Source of the DNA: Campylobacter insulaenigrae NCTC 12927
GTDB taxonomy: Bacteria > Campylobacterota > Campylobacteria > Campylobacterales > Campylobacteraceae
NCBI RefSeq assembly: GCF_000816185.1
Contig: NZ_CP007770.1
Coordinates: 1 to 64,000, forward strand
DNA: 64,000 bases
Direction: 5' to 3'
In this document: piece after piece, positions 42,083 through 50,973 of the stretch
Position numbering within the stretch: the stretch's first letter is position 1
Layout of the letters: every line of letters starts with the position of its first letter
Program-made: the position numbers and the translations under genes
The notes under the pieces: model-generated
Seen by the model: only the letters and a program-made list of their open reading frames with translations
What the model was told of the DNA's origin: nothing
The model's database searches: none

Positions 42083-42104
42083 TCTAGCAAATTATGCTAG
42101 ATTA
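42080..42104. terminator. Bidirectional hairpin terminator
   Basis: Perfect 10-bp stem TAATCTAGCA (42080-42089) and TGCTAGATTA (42095-42104), 5-base loop, followed by ATTTTT on the plus strand. It separates the plus-strand DUF6602-like pseudogene from the minus-strand restriction-gene remnant and overlaps both stop codons. Confidence 0.7.
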
Positions 42105-42663
42105 ATTTTTGAAATTTCATCTTGAATTTTTAGAGTTTCATCTAAAGTTTGTATGATCAGGGTAAAATGTTTATGATCTATGTCTTCTTCTTTGTGGTTT
42201 TTTAAGTATTTATCTAGTACAGCATAACCACCTATTTAAACTCATAAATTTCAGGACTTACTTTGTAAAATACAAACTTTGTTGTATTTTATTTTTTCTA
42301 TTTTAAAATTTTTATTTTTTAATGTTTGCTTGAATTCTTAAAAATACTTTTATTTTTTACAAAAAGGGATTTTGGGGAAATCTATTTTAAAAAATCAAGA
42401 TATTTGTTTCTGTAATTTTTATGGGATAAAACCGCATAAATATAACCTAAAATACACTCTGGGCAAAAGCACTCTTTGTATTTTGTATTTATAAATTTTC
42501 TAAACTCCGGTGTAAAATTTTCTATCTTTTTTGAAAGGTTGCTATAAAGAGAATCTTGCTTTAAAATAGCTTTTTTGTATCTTTCTGTGGGATAGAGATA
42601 GAGAGGATAAGTGTAGCTATTACTTCCTATTAAGTGTTTGTCAATTAAATAATCGCTTATAAA
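42092..42663 (-). pseudogene. Decayed C-terminal end of a type ISP restriction enzyme
   Basis: This 570-base stretch has no long ORF, but its minus-strand translation in shifting frames gives, in order, typical type ISP C-terminal motifs: GSNSYTYPLYLYP, FTPEFRKFI, CILGYIYAVLSHKNYRNKY, then (frame +1) IDFPKIPF, then SPEIYEFK, then (shifted) IGGYAVLDKYLKN and an end KIQDEISKINLA with TAA at 42092-42094. At least three one-base shifts lie at A or T runs, for example AAAATAGATTTCCCC near 42378. The matching N-terminal fragment is at 46473-46697, so the gene's middle has been lost. Confidence 0.75.
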
Positions 42664-43901
42664 ATATTATTTAATTCAGCTAGATGCTTGTATTTTGTAA
42701 AATCAGAATAGTAGTAATCTATTTTATTTATTAAAGTTGCAAAATCTAAATCATTGATCAAACCAAAATCATTCGTGCTTAGCCCTATATCTAGTACAAA
42801 TGTATATTTTTCAAAACTATATGTTTGTGTTGTATCGTTTTTGATTGTATTTGTCTTAGCTAATAAGCAGATATATTGAAAATTCTTGTCTATGTATGCT
42901 GTTTGATTATTGGGGTGTGCCATAGAATAGTGTTGATTTGGCGTTATTGCAATCAAGTTTTCTGCATAGTCGCTAATCGTTGGAAATTGGGATTGCGGAA
43001 ATATATGGTGAATTTGTGTGGCTTTAGTATTCATCTCGCTTTCTTGTTTAACTTCTGAAAATCCATCGTTGTATTTATCATTGTATCTACGCACAAGTTT
43101 TTTAGCTTTTTGTATATCGTAGTTAGCTTTTGCTTGGATATTTTTTGAGATTATATTTTCGTGTTCTTTTCTAGTGATTGTTTTCTCTTTGTTGTTTAAT
43201 TCATCTCGCCAATTTAGCCTATTGTATCTTATCTCATCTAGTGTTATTGTAGTTTTAGATATTTGACCTTTTCTTGTACCTTTTTTCTTTTTATAAAATG
43301 CCAATGGATTTATGATTTTTGTAAAGATTCTATAACACTCAGTGGTTTCGTTAATATTTGTGTGTTTTATTGTAAAACTAGCAAATCCATCTTTTAAATT
43401 TTTAAAGCTATCTTTATCTTGATTTGCAAAAAAAGTTTCAAATAAATAGTAAATTTCACTATCTTTTAACACTTTTTGTGTATATAAAAGTAAGAAATTT
43501 AATGCATTGCTTTCACGCAAAGATATATATTCTAATAACTCTAAATTATTGATTTTAAAAATCCTTTTGTTACTATGTGTTCTAGCATTTAAAATGCAGC
43601 TATATTCAAACAAATTGATAGGTTGTGAAAAGAATTTATCATATTCATTTTTAGCGCTTTTAGAACGAGTGTCTGGTTTTGAAAAAATACTCTCAACATG
43701 TTCTTTTGTGTAATCACTTTGCCAAATATCAGCAATGCTAAATTCAATACTTGTATCATATCCTGTGTATTCTAAAATGCAATCTGCGATTATTGCTAGT
43801 ACATCCGGAGTGCATTTTTGGTCTATCCACCTTGCTCTCTTGGTTTTTCTTACATCATAATCTTTAGAATCTAAAAATACTTCTATATTTTTTTCTAACA
43901 T
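42657..43901 (-). CDS. HNH-type restriction endonuclease candidate
   Basis: 414 residues from ATG 43901, whose first base is the last base of the methyltransferase stop (TAATG), with AAAGG 8 bases before; a GTG-like upstream start is less likely. The C-terminal part has an HNH fold motif: IHHIFPQSQF, then ENLIAITPNQHYSMAHP (about 300-335). The N-terminus carries KRARWIDQKCTPDVLAIIADC, a stretch I recall from other type II restriction enzymes. Position after a bifunctional methyltransferase supports a type II or IIS nuclease. The target is unknown. The gene ends within the first codons of the old restriction-gene remnant. Confidence 0.78.
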   Translation of the reverse strand: MLEKNIEVFLDSKDYDVRKTKRARWIDQKCTPDVLAIIADCILEYTGYDTSIEFSIADIWQSDYTKEHVESIFSKPDTRSKSAKNEYDKFFSQPINLFEYSCILNARTHSNKRIFKINNLELLEYISLRESNALNFLLLYTQKVLKDSEIYYLFETFFANQDKDSFKNLKDGFASFTIKHTNINETTECYRIFTKIINPLAFYKKKKGTRKGQISKTTITLDEIRYNRLNWRDELNNKEKTITRKEHENIISKNIQAKANYDIQKAKKLVRRYNDKYNDGFSEVKQESEMNTKATQIHHIFPQSQFPTISDYAENLIAITPNQHYSMAHPNNQTAYIDKNFQYICLLAKTNTIKNDTTQTYSFEKYTFVLDIGLSTNDFGLINDLDFATLINKIDYYYSDFTKYKHLAELNNIL

Positions 43902-46393
43902 TATGAATCCTTTAACGCTCCAAACCAAAAACAACTTATATTATCAATATTTAGTGTTCTAGTTTGATAATTCCTAGCAATCCTATAAAAATTTCTAAAC
44001 TCATCACTAGAGATGTAATTCTGCTGATTTTGTGTAAGAGTTATGTTTTGTTTTGGGATTAAAATTGCTACAGATCCATTAACAACAAAGCCTTTTTCTT
44101 TTTTGGAAATACGTGGATTATAAGTCATATTTGGTGTTAAATACACATCATCTCTATTTAAAAATTCACTTATTTTAAACTTATATAAATTATCTTTTGT
44201 AATATAACTATCATAACCATTTATTTCTATAATATTTCCATTATTATCAATGTTGCGAGATTTAACAACTCTTATAGATTCGTTATTTTTTGTTGTAGTG
44301 GTATTTGTGTTAGTGAGTTGTCGATCTCTAAATGAATCAAAAATTCCTAGATTCATAGATTTAAATACTTTATCAAAAAATGGATTTCTATAAATAACCC
44401 AATAGGGTAATTTGTTATCAAAAATATATGACTGTTTTTGTAATAGTTTTAAATTTAATGGTAGCGATCTAATTGAAACCTCTTTTGTTTTGCCTGTGGT
44501 TATATTGATAGTTTCTATCAACACACTATTAAATCCAAGCTCACCAAAATCTATTATGGATTTAACGCCTTTATTTTGCAATTTGTATCTTGTTTGTTCA
44601 TATTCTTTTGTGTTAAGTAAATTTTTAGGCATTATCATAGATACAAAATCCGCTATTTGTAATGATTTTTCTAAAAAGAATCCTGCTAGATTACTTAAAT
44701 TTTCGCTAAAACTACTTAACACCATATCCTCTTGTTTTATTTTACTAAATGGCGGATTGCCAACAATCAAATCTATTTTGTCTTTATTGTTAAATTTCAT
44801 AAAATCCATACAAATAAACTCTAGTTTAAAGTTTTTTGGGATTTGATTTTCATACAGCATTTTTAAAATATCAAGGCTATTTTGATTTATATCAATCACT
44901 TTTAAAATAACTTGTTTGATATGTTTATATTTTTTAAAAATAATAGGTAAAAAATTACCACATCCAGCACTTGGCTCAATAATAGTTATAGAATCTTTGG
45001 TAAAATTTGGTAATTCTTTTGCTATTTCATTGATAATAAATTTATTTGTAAAATATGCGGAATTTTGCTCTCTTTTTGCGTTTGTGAATTCAGCTAAATT
45101 TGATAGTGTAGCAGTTGAAAGATTGTTTAAGTGATTTGCTATGAATATTTTTAAATTATTGAAATCTTGTAGATTATATTTGTTGATTATTTCTAACATA
45201 ATTTTACTGTTGAAATTTTGTTTTTTCATAAAAGTAGAAATTTTATCTGCTATTTGTTTAAAAATGATTGTAGGTACAGCTTCACCTATACTTTGTCTTA
45301 TATTCATCTCATTTTGCTTAGAGATTTTTTGTTTCTCTTTATATGGCATTGTGTTAAGCTCTTGCAAAGTATAAGGCAACCACTTAAAGTTATTTGGGAT
45401 ATTCATCATAAGCATAAGCTCTCGTATTGAAAAAACTCTATCATCATTTGGGTGTATTGTATTTTGACTAGCTAATTGATCGTTTCTTGTGTGAATGCAA
45501 GGTGCTACACTATCCCATCTCTGTCTTTTATATTTATCACCATTTTTATTGGTATTGAAAATTATTTGTCCATTGACTATTTTATGTGGCTTTTTTTCAT
45601 TGTCTTTATTGTCAAAAGCACTTTGTCCTTCTTTTAAGTCTTTTATCCATTCGCGCATATGTAGTGGATATAATCTAAAGCTGTGATAAAAATCATTTTT
45701 ATCATACTCACCCCACTGCAAAGATTTTTGTTTTGATAGAATTGATTTTAGAGATCTTTCATTGCAAAAGTTTGGAAATAATTCAATACTAGCTATAAAA
45801 TCTTTTAACTCCTTACAAACACCTATAACGATTGTTCTAGTTCTACTTGAATTTGCTCCATAATTCTTAAAGTTTATAATATCATTATAGATTGAATACT
45901 CTTGTGATAAATTTTGCTCTATCATTGTTCCTATTTCTATGAGATTTTTATTTCTATCAATGCAGCCTGTTTTATAAAAACTAGATACATTTTCCAAAAT
46001 GAAGAATCTAGGCTTAATTTTTCCTATTAGTTCTACGCTTTCTACTACTAATGAATTTCTATCTATTTCATTTTGATTTTTTTTGTGATTTGCTACGCTC
46101 ATGCCTTGACAAGGGGGTGTTGCTACTAAAACATCCACTCTATCGTTGCCAAATTTCTTTTTATATAAATCAATTTGTTCAAAAATTTTATCTTTTGTAA
46201 CCTGTTTTTTTATATCACCATGAATGTATCCGCTTTCAAATATACATTTTTGATTTAATCGTTGTATATTTAATCTACGCTCAATTATTTCATTTGTAGC
46301 TATACATTCAAACCCTGCCTCTTTAAATCCATAGCAACCAATACCAGCAGATGAAAATAATGATATATAAGTCAAAGTTTTATTTTGTAACAT
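43901..46393 (-). CDS. Bifunctional DNA methyltransferase (C5-cytosine + N6-adenine)
   Basis: 830-residue fusion of two DNA methyltransferases. Residues 1-390 have the C5-cytosine motifs: FSSAGIG (13-19, SAM), ATPPCQGMS with catalytic Cys95, ENV (134-136), SRTRTIVIG (QxRxR type) and motif X IGEAVP (369-374). Residues 430-830 have N6-adenine motifs: EPSAGCGNFLP (473-483) and NPPF (546-549). Such dual enzymes protect both strands of an asymmetric site. A TATAAA box lies upstream at 46420-46425 and AAAGGA precedes the ATG. Coupled to the HNH nuclease gene. Both catalytic centres look intact. Confidence 0.88.
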   Translation of the reverse strand: MLQNKTLTYISLFSSAGIGCYGFKEAGFECIATNEIIERRLNIQRLNQKCIFESGYIHGDIKKQVTKDKIFEQIDLYKKKFGNDRVDVLVATPPCQGMSVANHKKNQNEIDRNSLVVESVELIGKIKPRFFILENVSSFYKTGCIDRNKNLIEIGTMIEQNLSQEYSIYNDIINFKNYGANSSRTRTIVIGVCKELKDFIASIELFPNFCNERSLKSILSKQKSLQWGEYDKNDFYHSFRLYPLHMREWIKDLKEGQSAFDNKDNEKKPHKIVNGQIIFNTNKNGDKYKRQRWDSVAPCIHTRNDQLASQNTIHPNDDRVFSIRELMLMMNIPNNFKWLPYTLQELNTMPYKEKQKISKQNEMNIRQSIGEAVPTIIFKQIADKISTFMKKQNFNSKIMLEIINKYNLQDFNNLKIFIANHLNNLSTATLSNLAEFTNAKREQNSAYFTNKFIINEIAKELPNFTKDSITIIEPSAGCGNFLPIIFKKYKHIKQVILKVIDINQNSLDILKMLYENQIPKNFKLEFICMDFMKFNNKDKIDLIVGNPPFSKIKQEDMVLSSFSENLSNLAGFFLEKSLQIADFVSMIMPKNLLNTKEYEQTRYKLQNKGVKSIIDFGELGFNSVLIETINITTGKTKEVSIRSLPLNLKLLQKQSYIFDNKLPYWVIYRNPFFDKVFKSMNLGIFDSFRDRQLTNTNTTTTKNNESIRVVKSRNIDNNGNIIEINGYDSYITKDNLYKFKISEFLNRDDVYLTPNMTYNPRISKKEKGFVVNGSVAILIPKQNITLTQNQQNYISSDEFRNFYRIARNYQTRTLNIDNISCFWFGALKDS

Positions 46394-46419
46394 ATACTAA
46401 ATTCCTTTAAAAATATTAT

Positions 46420-46425
46420 TTTATA
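46420..46425 (-). promoter_or_regulatory. Probable -10 box for the bifunctional methyltransferase
   Basis: Minus-strand ACTATAAAATAA (TATAAA at 46420-46425) about 27 bases upstream of the methyltransferase ATG, in the 79-base AT-rich gap after the N-terminal restriction-gene fragment. Confidence 0.45.
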
Positions 46426-46472
46426 GTAAAAATTTTGAATTTATGTTTTAATAGTTAATTTATTGAATTTTT

Positions 46473-46697
46473 TCACTTATTTTCTATGTAGCCTAGTGTT
46501 AGAAAATCTTTTGTTATTAAAAAATCCGGAGCACCTCTACCTTCTTTGTCATTCGGTTCTTGTTTGATAGAGATTTTATTTTGCTTGTCTTGATTTTCTT
46601 TTATAGCTTGTGATAAATTTTGCAAAGCTGTTCTATATGTGTGTTCTTTATCGTTGATGGGAATATCTTTTATGTTTTCTAGATAAGCTTTTAGCAT
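46473..46697 (-). pseudogene. N-terminal fragment of a type ISP restriction enzyme
   Basis: 74-codon ORF with KEHTYRTALQNLSQ, GRGAPDFLIT and LGYIENK before a stop at 46473. These are the opening motifs of type ISP restriction-modification enzymes, which run to about 1000 residues (the APDF and GYIExK residues belong to the nuclease domain). Homology ends just after GYIENK. Its C-terminal counterpart lies at 42092-42663 on the same strand, with the methyltransferase-HNH pair between. It begins 10 bases after the pyrC stop. Confidence 0.72.
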
Positions 46698-46707
46698 TAA
46701 TTTTCTT

Positions 46708-47703
46708 TTAATTTACGACTTTGAATTTTAAAGTTTTTCCAGCCATAAATGGCACTATATCGCCGTATTTTTGAGGTACTTGCCATTCTTGTTTTTCTAA
46801 AGTGATAATTTTGTCTTTTTCAAATTTAAGATTATGGATTTTACAAGCATTATCTGAAATAAATTTTTGTAAATTTGCTTCATTTGAATTTTTTTCAAAA
46901 AGTTCAGCTAACACAGGTAAAATCACTGGTGCACTAAATACTCCAGCAGCACAGCCACAACACTCTTTAGTGTGTAATGGATGAGGTGCACTATCGCTTC
47001 CAAGCATAGCCTTTTCATAACCACTAAAAGCAAGCTCGCAAAGTGCTTCTTTATCTTCATAGCGTTTTGCTATAGGCTTGCAAAATAAATGTGGATCCAT
47101 TTTACCACCTATTACATCATCAAGTGTTATGATTAAGTGATGTAAGGTTATAGTTGCATATAGATTTTCATACTCTTTTAATAAATCACATAAAACTTTG
47201 GTAGTAATATGTTCCATGACTATCTTTAAATTTGGAAAATTTTTAGTTAAACTTTCATAGATTTTTTCAAAATTTGCTTCTCTATCCATAACAAAATCAT
47301 TTGTTTCGCCATGGACTAACAAAGGTATATTTAAATCACTCATAGCGTTTAAAGTGGGCTTTAATTTTTCTAAATCAAAGCTTGAAATTCCATTATCAGA
47401 ATTTGTTGTTATTCCAGCAGGGTATAGCTTTATAGCAAAAATTTCATTTTTAACAAGTTCTAAAAATTTTTCATCATAATTTTGAAAAAAGAGAGTCATA
47501 AGAGGTATAAAATCTTCATTAGAACAAGCTTTTAAAATACGATTTTTGTAAGCTTTTAAGTCATTTAAAGCTGTTATGGGTTGTATTAAATTAGGCATTA
47601 TTACGCCAGCTTTAAAATCTTTTGCACTTAGTGGCGCTACTAATGTTAAAACTTCTTCATCTCTTAAGTGTAAGTGCATATCTAGTGGATTTTTAAGTAT
47701 CAT
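46708..47703 (-). CDS. pyrC: Dihydroorotase
   Basis: Cyclises carbamoyl-aspartate in pyrimidine synthesis. The 331-residue protein is the class II type with DMHLHLRDEE near the N-terminus (metal His-x-His), MEHITTKVL, LGSDSAPH and a C-terminal GKTLKFKV. Length is typical. Last intact gene of the minus-strand run eptC-dgkA-wHTH-pyrC, the order I recall from C. jejuni Cj0256-Cj0259. Confidence 0.95.
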   Translation of the reverse strand: MILKNPLDMHLHLRDEEVLTLVAPLSAKDFKAGVIMPNLIQPITALNDLKAYKNRILKACSNEDFIPLMTLFFQNYDEKFLELVKNEIFAIKLYPAGITTNSDNGISSFDLEKLKPTLNAMSDLNIPLLVHGETNDFVMDREANFEKIYESLTKNFPNLKIVMEHITTKVLCDLLKEYENLYATITLHHLIITLDDVIGGKMDPHLFCKPIAKRYEDKEALCELAFSGYEKAMLGSDSAPHPLHTKECCGCAAGVFSAPVILPVLAELFEKNSNEANLQKFISDNACKIHNLKFEKDKIITLEKQEWQVPQKYGDIVPFMAGKTLKFKVVN

Positions 47704-47712
47704 TTTTATCTC

Positions 47713-47943
47713 CTATTTGAGTTTATATAAGCCATTTTTAAATTTTTCAAGCAAAGATTTTTCTTCTAAAAATTTAAAAGTATTGATTATTGTAGGCTTA
47801 CTTGTATTTAATCTTTTGCTAAGCTCTTCAATACTAATAAAAACAAAACCATTTTCATCAGCATTTAAAGCTAAAAATTCTATAACTTCAAATCGTTTTT
47901 TTCCATGAATTTTTTCACATAATGTTCTAACGCGTTTATCCAT
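47713..47943 (-). CDS. Small winged-helix protein (Cj0258-type)
   Basis: 76-residue predicted DNA-binding protein: an N-terminal helix (KKRFEVIEFLALNADENGF) and a helix-turn-helix with ISIEELSKRLNTSKPTIINTFKFLEEKSLL followed by a wing ending LYKLK. It overlaps the 3' end of dgkA by 8 bases and precedes pyrC by 9. The target is unknown; it may regulate its own operon. Confidence 0.75.
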   Translation of the reverse strand: MDKRVRTLCEKIHGKKRFEVIEFLALNADENGFVFISIEELSKRLNTSKPTIINTFKFLEEKSLLEKFKNGLYKLK

Positions 47944-48298
47944 ATAAAAACCACTTGATTAAAATAAAAATCCAAGTACTTATAGCTAATAATACGCTAA
48001 AAAATACCCCTGCGCTTGCACAATCTTTTGCTTTTTTGGCTAATATGTGAAAATCGTTTGTGCAAAGATCTACGCAAGCTTCTATAGCCGAATTTATAGC
48101 TTCTATGATTAAAATCAATACCAATACAAAAATCAATACAAAATGTTCTATAAAATTTATAGGCAAAAAAAGGCTTGCTATGATTAAAGGTATAATTAAA
48201 ATAATTTCTATTTTAAAAGCCATCTCATCTTTAAATAAAAATTTAATTCCACTCATAGCATAAGAGGCATTTTTAAATAGAGAATACTCAGGTTTCAT
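47936..48298 (-). CDS. dgkA: Diacylglycerol kinase
   Basis: 120-residue integral membrane kinase with three spans. It matches the prokaryotic DgkA signature EAINSAIEACVDL, preceded by FKDEMAFKIE. It recycles diacylglycerol, a by-product when phosphoethanolamine is taken from phosphatidylethanolamine, which suits its 4-base overlap with the phosphoethanolamine transferase gene eptC. Confidence 0.93.
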   Translation of the reverse strand: MKPEYSLFKNASYAMSGIKFLFKDEMAFKIEIILIIPLIIASLFLPINFIEHFVLIFVLVLILIIEAINSAIEACVDLCTNDFHILAKKAKDCASAGVFFSVLLAISTWIFILIKWFLYG

Positions 48299-49845
48299 TG
48301 AGGATTTTCCTCTAAATTTTTGCTAAATAAATCATAATTTTTCTCATATTCATTAGTGCTAATGTTAAAATATCCTAGCAAAGTTGAAAAAAGGTTATCG
48401 TGAGATAGCTTATAATCTTTTTTAGCTTTTAATTCTTTGGCAAAATCAGCATCATTGCTCCAGAAAATCATAGGTATGTGAGTTTGTTCTTTTGGTGCTA
48501 TAAAATAAGGCATACCGTGGAGATAAATTCCATTTTCACCCAAGCTTTCACCGTGATCTGACATATAAAGCAAGGAAGATTCTTGATTAGGATTTTGTTT
48601 GAGCATGTCTATGAGATTTTTTATAATAAAATCTGTATATAGCAAGGTATTATCGTAGGTATTAGATAATTCTTCTTGGGTACATTTTTGTAATTCATTG
48701 GTATCACAAGTTGGGGTAAATTTTTTAAATTTATCAGGATAGCGTTTAAAATATGATGGTCCATGAGAGCCTTGTAAATGAACGACAATAATTTTGCTTG
48801 ATGTAGTATCTTCTAATTCTTTTTTAACTAGTTCAAGCAAACTTTCATCATAATCTTGAGAAATAATTTTATTTTTGATACGATTGCAATTTCCCTTGCA
48901 ACCTCCAGAATTATTATCAACCCAAATGCTTTGTACTCCAACTTTTTGTAAAATATCTAAAACATTTTCTTCATATAAACTATCATTAAAGGTTTCTCTT
49001 TTGTGTCTTGAAAACATACAAGGTAAGCTTCTTGCAGTAGCAGTTCCACATGAGCTTACTTTGTTAAAATATATGAGATTTTCTTCGTTTTTTGTATAAA
49101 AATTGGTATCGTTATTTGTATATCCACCTAAAGAATAATTTGCCGCTCTAGCAGTTTCTCCGACAACTAAAATCATAACCTTATTAGGATCTTTGTCCCA
49201 TTTAGCATCTGGAGCTATAATTTGGAGGTGTTTTTGTGAAGCAAATTTTAATTTTATATATTTAAAACCTGAATAAATTTGGTAAAAAGGTATGTTATAA
49301 ACTCTAACTTCATTATATGTTCGCAAAAACGGGATTATACTTTTTGAAAAAATACCAAGCAAACCAAAAGCTACGATAAAAGCCATTAATGTAGTGCCAA
49401 ATTTAACCAATAAGTGCTTTTTAAAATTACAATAATGAATTTTTATTTTGATGATAAAAAAAGCAGGTATAATAAAAGTAAAAAATATATACAAAAACAT
49501 TTTAGCGTTTAATAAATCAAATATCTCTTTCGTATCTGTTTGTATAGCATTTCTAACCATATCATGGTCTATGACTACACCATAATTTAGCATAAAATAT
49601 CCACTAATTGAGCTTACTGCTGTAAAAAAAAGCATCAGAGCTTTGCTAAGATAAGGCAAAAATAACAAAGCAAAAATTCCCACTAGTAAGCTAAAATAAA
49701 TAATAATATATAAAATTATGGAAGAATCACCATCATTAGGGTGTAAATTATCGTGAATATAAGAAAATAATTTAAAATTAATAGCACTAATGTAAATAGC
49801 ACTTAAAAATACAAATTTTAACCAAGAGATATTAAAAATTTTCAT
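48295..49845 (-). CDS. eptC: Phosphoethanolamine transferase EptC
   Basis: Transfers phosphoethanolamine to lipid A, flagellar rod protein and other glycans in Campylobacter (established for C. jejuni Cj0256). The 516-residue protein has five N-terminal membrane spans and a periplasmic sulfatase-fold domain with VVGETARAANYSLGGY (the nucleophile threonine), SCGTATARSLPCM, HLQGSHGP, and the metal motif YMSDHGESLGENG. Paired cysteines fit the disulfides of the family. Start ATG follows AAGGAATAC. First gene of the run. Confidence 0.94.
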   Translation of the reverse strand: MKIFNISWLKFVFLSAIYISAINFKLFSYIHDNLHPNDGDSSIILYIIIYFSLLVGIFALLFLPYLSKALMLFFTAVSSISGYFMLNYGVVIDHDMVRNAIQTDTKEIFDLLNAKMFLYIFFTFIIPAFFIIKIKIHYCNFKKHLLVKFGTTLMAFIVAFGLLGIFSKSIIPFLRTYNEVRVYNIPFYQIYSGFKYIKLKFASQKHLQIIAPDAKWDKDPNKVMILVVGETARAANYSLGGYTNNDTNFYTKNEENLIYFNKVSSCGTATARSLPCMFSRHKRETFNDSLYEENVLDILQKVGVQSIWVDNNSGGCKGNCNRIKNKIISQDYDESLLELVKKELEDTTSSKIIVVHLQGSHGPSYFKRYPDKFKKFTPTCDTNELQKCTQEELSNTYDNTLLYTDFIIKNLIDMLKQNPNQESSLLYMSDHGESLGENGIYLHGMPYFIAPKEQTHIPMIFWSNDADFAKELKAKKDYKLSHDNLFSTLLGYFNISTNEYEKNYDLFSKNLEENPQ

Positions 49846-49938
49846 GTATTCCTTTCAAATAAATAAGGATTATAGATTAAAATAGTTAATTTATTTTATT
49901 AGCTTTATGATATGATTACGTTTTTTTAAGGATAATTA

Positions 49939-50697
49939 ATGAAATTACTTTCGTGGAATGTAAATGGCTTAAGAGCTATTTGTGATAAAAATGCACTTGA
50001 ATGGATAGAAAAAGAAGATGTTGATTTTATTGGTTTTCAAGAAATCAAAGCACATGAGGAAAAATTTCCAAAAAAAATTTATGAGTATAATTTTAATCAT
50101 ATGTATTTTAATAGTGCCAAAAGAGCAGGTTACTCTGGAGTAATGAGTTTATGTAATTTTGATTGTGAGACTAAAAAATGTGAATTTTTTGATGATGAGG
50201 AAGGTAGGGTTTTAGAACATAGCTTCAAAAACATTGTTTTATTTAATATTTATTTTCCTAATGGTCAAAAAGATGAAGAGCGTTTAAATTTTAAAATGAA
50301 ATTTTACAATGATTTTTTATTGTATTTAGATAGGCTTTTAAAGGAAGGCAAGGAAATTATCATCTGTGGCGATGTCAACACTGCTCATAAGGAGATTGAT
50401 TTAACACACCCTAAGGCAAATGCCAATACATCGGGATTTTTGCCTATAGAGCGTGCTTGGATTGATGATTTACTTGCACTTGGTTTTATTGATACTTTTA
50501 GAGAAATTAATGGTGATATGAAAGATAAATATTCTTGGTGGAGCTATAGAATGAAAGCTAGAGAAAGAAATGTAGGCTGGAGAATTGATTATTTTTTCAT
50601 ATCTAAGGGCTTAAAAAATAAACTTAAAAATGCTTTCATTAGAGATGATATTTTAGGTTCTGATCATGCTCCTGTGGGTATAGAATTAGATATCTAG
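49939..50697 (+). CDS. xth: Exodeoxyribonuclease III (AP endonuclease)
   Basis: Cuts DNA at abasic sites and removes 3' blocks during base-excision repair. The 252 residues show WNVNGLRA near the start, FQEIKA (metal Glu), CGDVNTAHKEIDL (with D-x-N) and the C-terminal GSDHAPVGIELD, all exonuclease III signatures. ATG follows AAGGATAATT. Divergent from eptC, as in C. jejuni (Cj0255c/Cj0256). Confidence 0.95.
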   Translation: MKLLSWNVNGLRAICDKNALEWIEKEDVDFIGFQEIKAHEEKFPKKIYEYNFNHMYFNSAKRAGYSGVMSLCNFDCETKKCEFFDDEEGRVLEHSFKNIVLFNIYFPNGQKDEERLNFKMKFYNDFLLYLDRLLKEGKEIIICGDVNTAHKEIDLTHPKANANTSGFLPIERAWIDDLLALGFIDTFREINGDMKDKYSWWSYRMKARERNVGWRIDYFFISKGLKNKLKNAFIRDDILGSDHAPVGIELDI

Positions 50698-50781
50698 AAA
50701 ATTGTTTTATAATGATTGTTTAAAAAATTAATCAATCATTAAGCAATAAAAATATATAATCGCTTTTCTTTTAAAAAAGAT

Positions 50782-50856
50782 GGCCCATTCGTCTAGCGGT
50801 TAGGACATCGCCCTTTCACGGCGGTAACACGAGTTCGAGTCTCGTATGGGTCACCA
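50782..50856 (+). tRNA. tRNA-Glu (TTC)
   Basis: 75-base cloverleaf including encoded CCA. The acceptor stem GGCCCAT pairs with ATGGGTC, the anticodon loop CTTTCAC has TTC, and the T-loop is GAGTTCGAGTCTC. The sequence matches the bacterial tRNA-Glu pattern closely. Confidence 0.96.
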
Positions 50857-50935
50857 CTCCTATATTTTTATCATAATAATAATTGAAATTGTTAATTATA
50901 AAAGAGTTATTTAGTCTTTTTTAATTTATATGTGT

Positions 50936-50941
50936 TAGAAT
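50936..50941 (+). promoter_or_regulatory. Probable -10 box for sodB
   Basis: Extended -10 TGTGTTAGAAT (TAGAAT at 50936-50941) 33 bases before the sodB ATG. Confidence 0.45.
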
Positions 50942-50973
50942 GATTGTCAAAATTTAGAACAAGGAGAATAAAT

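Noticed and set aside
44412-44846. 144-codon plus-strand ORF inside the bifunctional methyltransferase gene
   Set aside because: Antisense to a gene with complete catalytic motifs, no ribosome site, and a composition explained by the reverse complement of the real gene.
47576-47908. 110-codon plus-strand ORF across pyrC and the winged-helix gene
   Set aside because: Antisense to two well-supported genes and without a recognisable domain.
50711-50740. Inverted repeat AATGATTG...CAATCATT after xth as a terminator
   Set aside because: The loop is 14 bases and A/T-only, and no T-run follows; chance pairing in AT-rich DNA is plausible.
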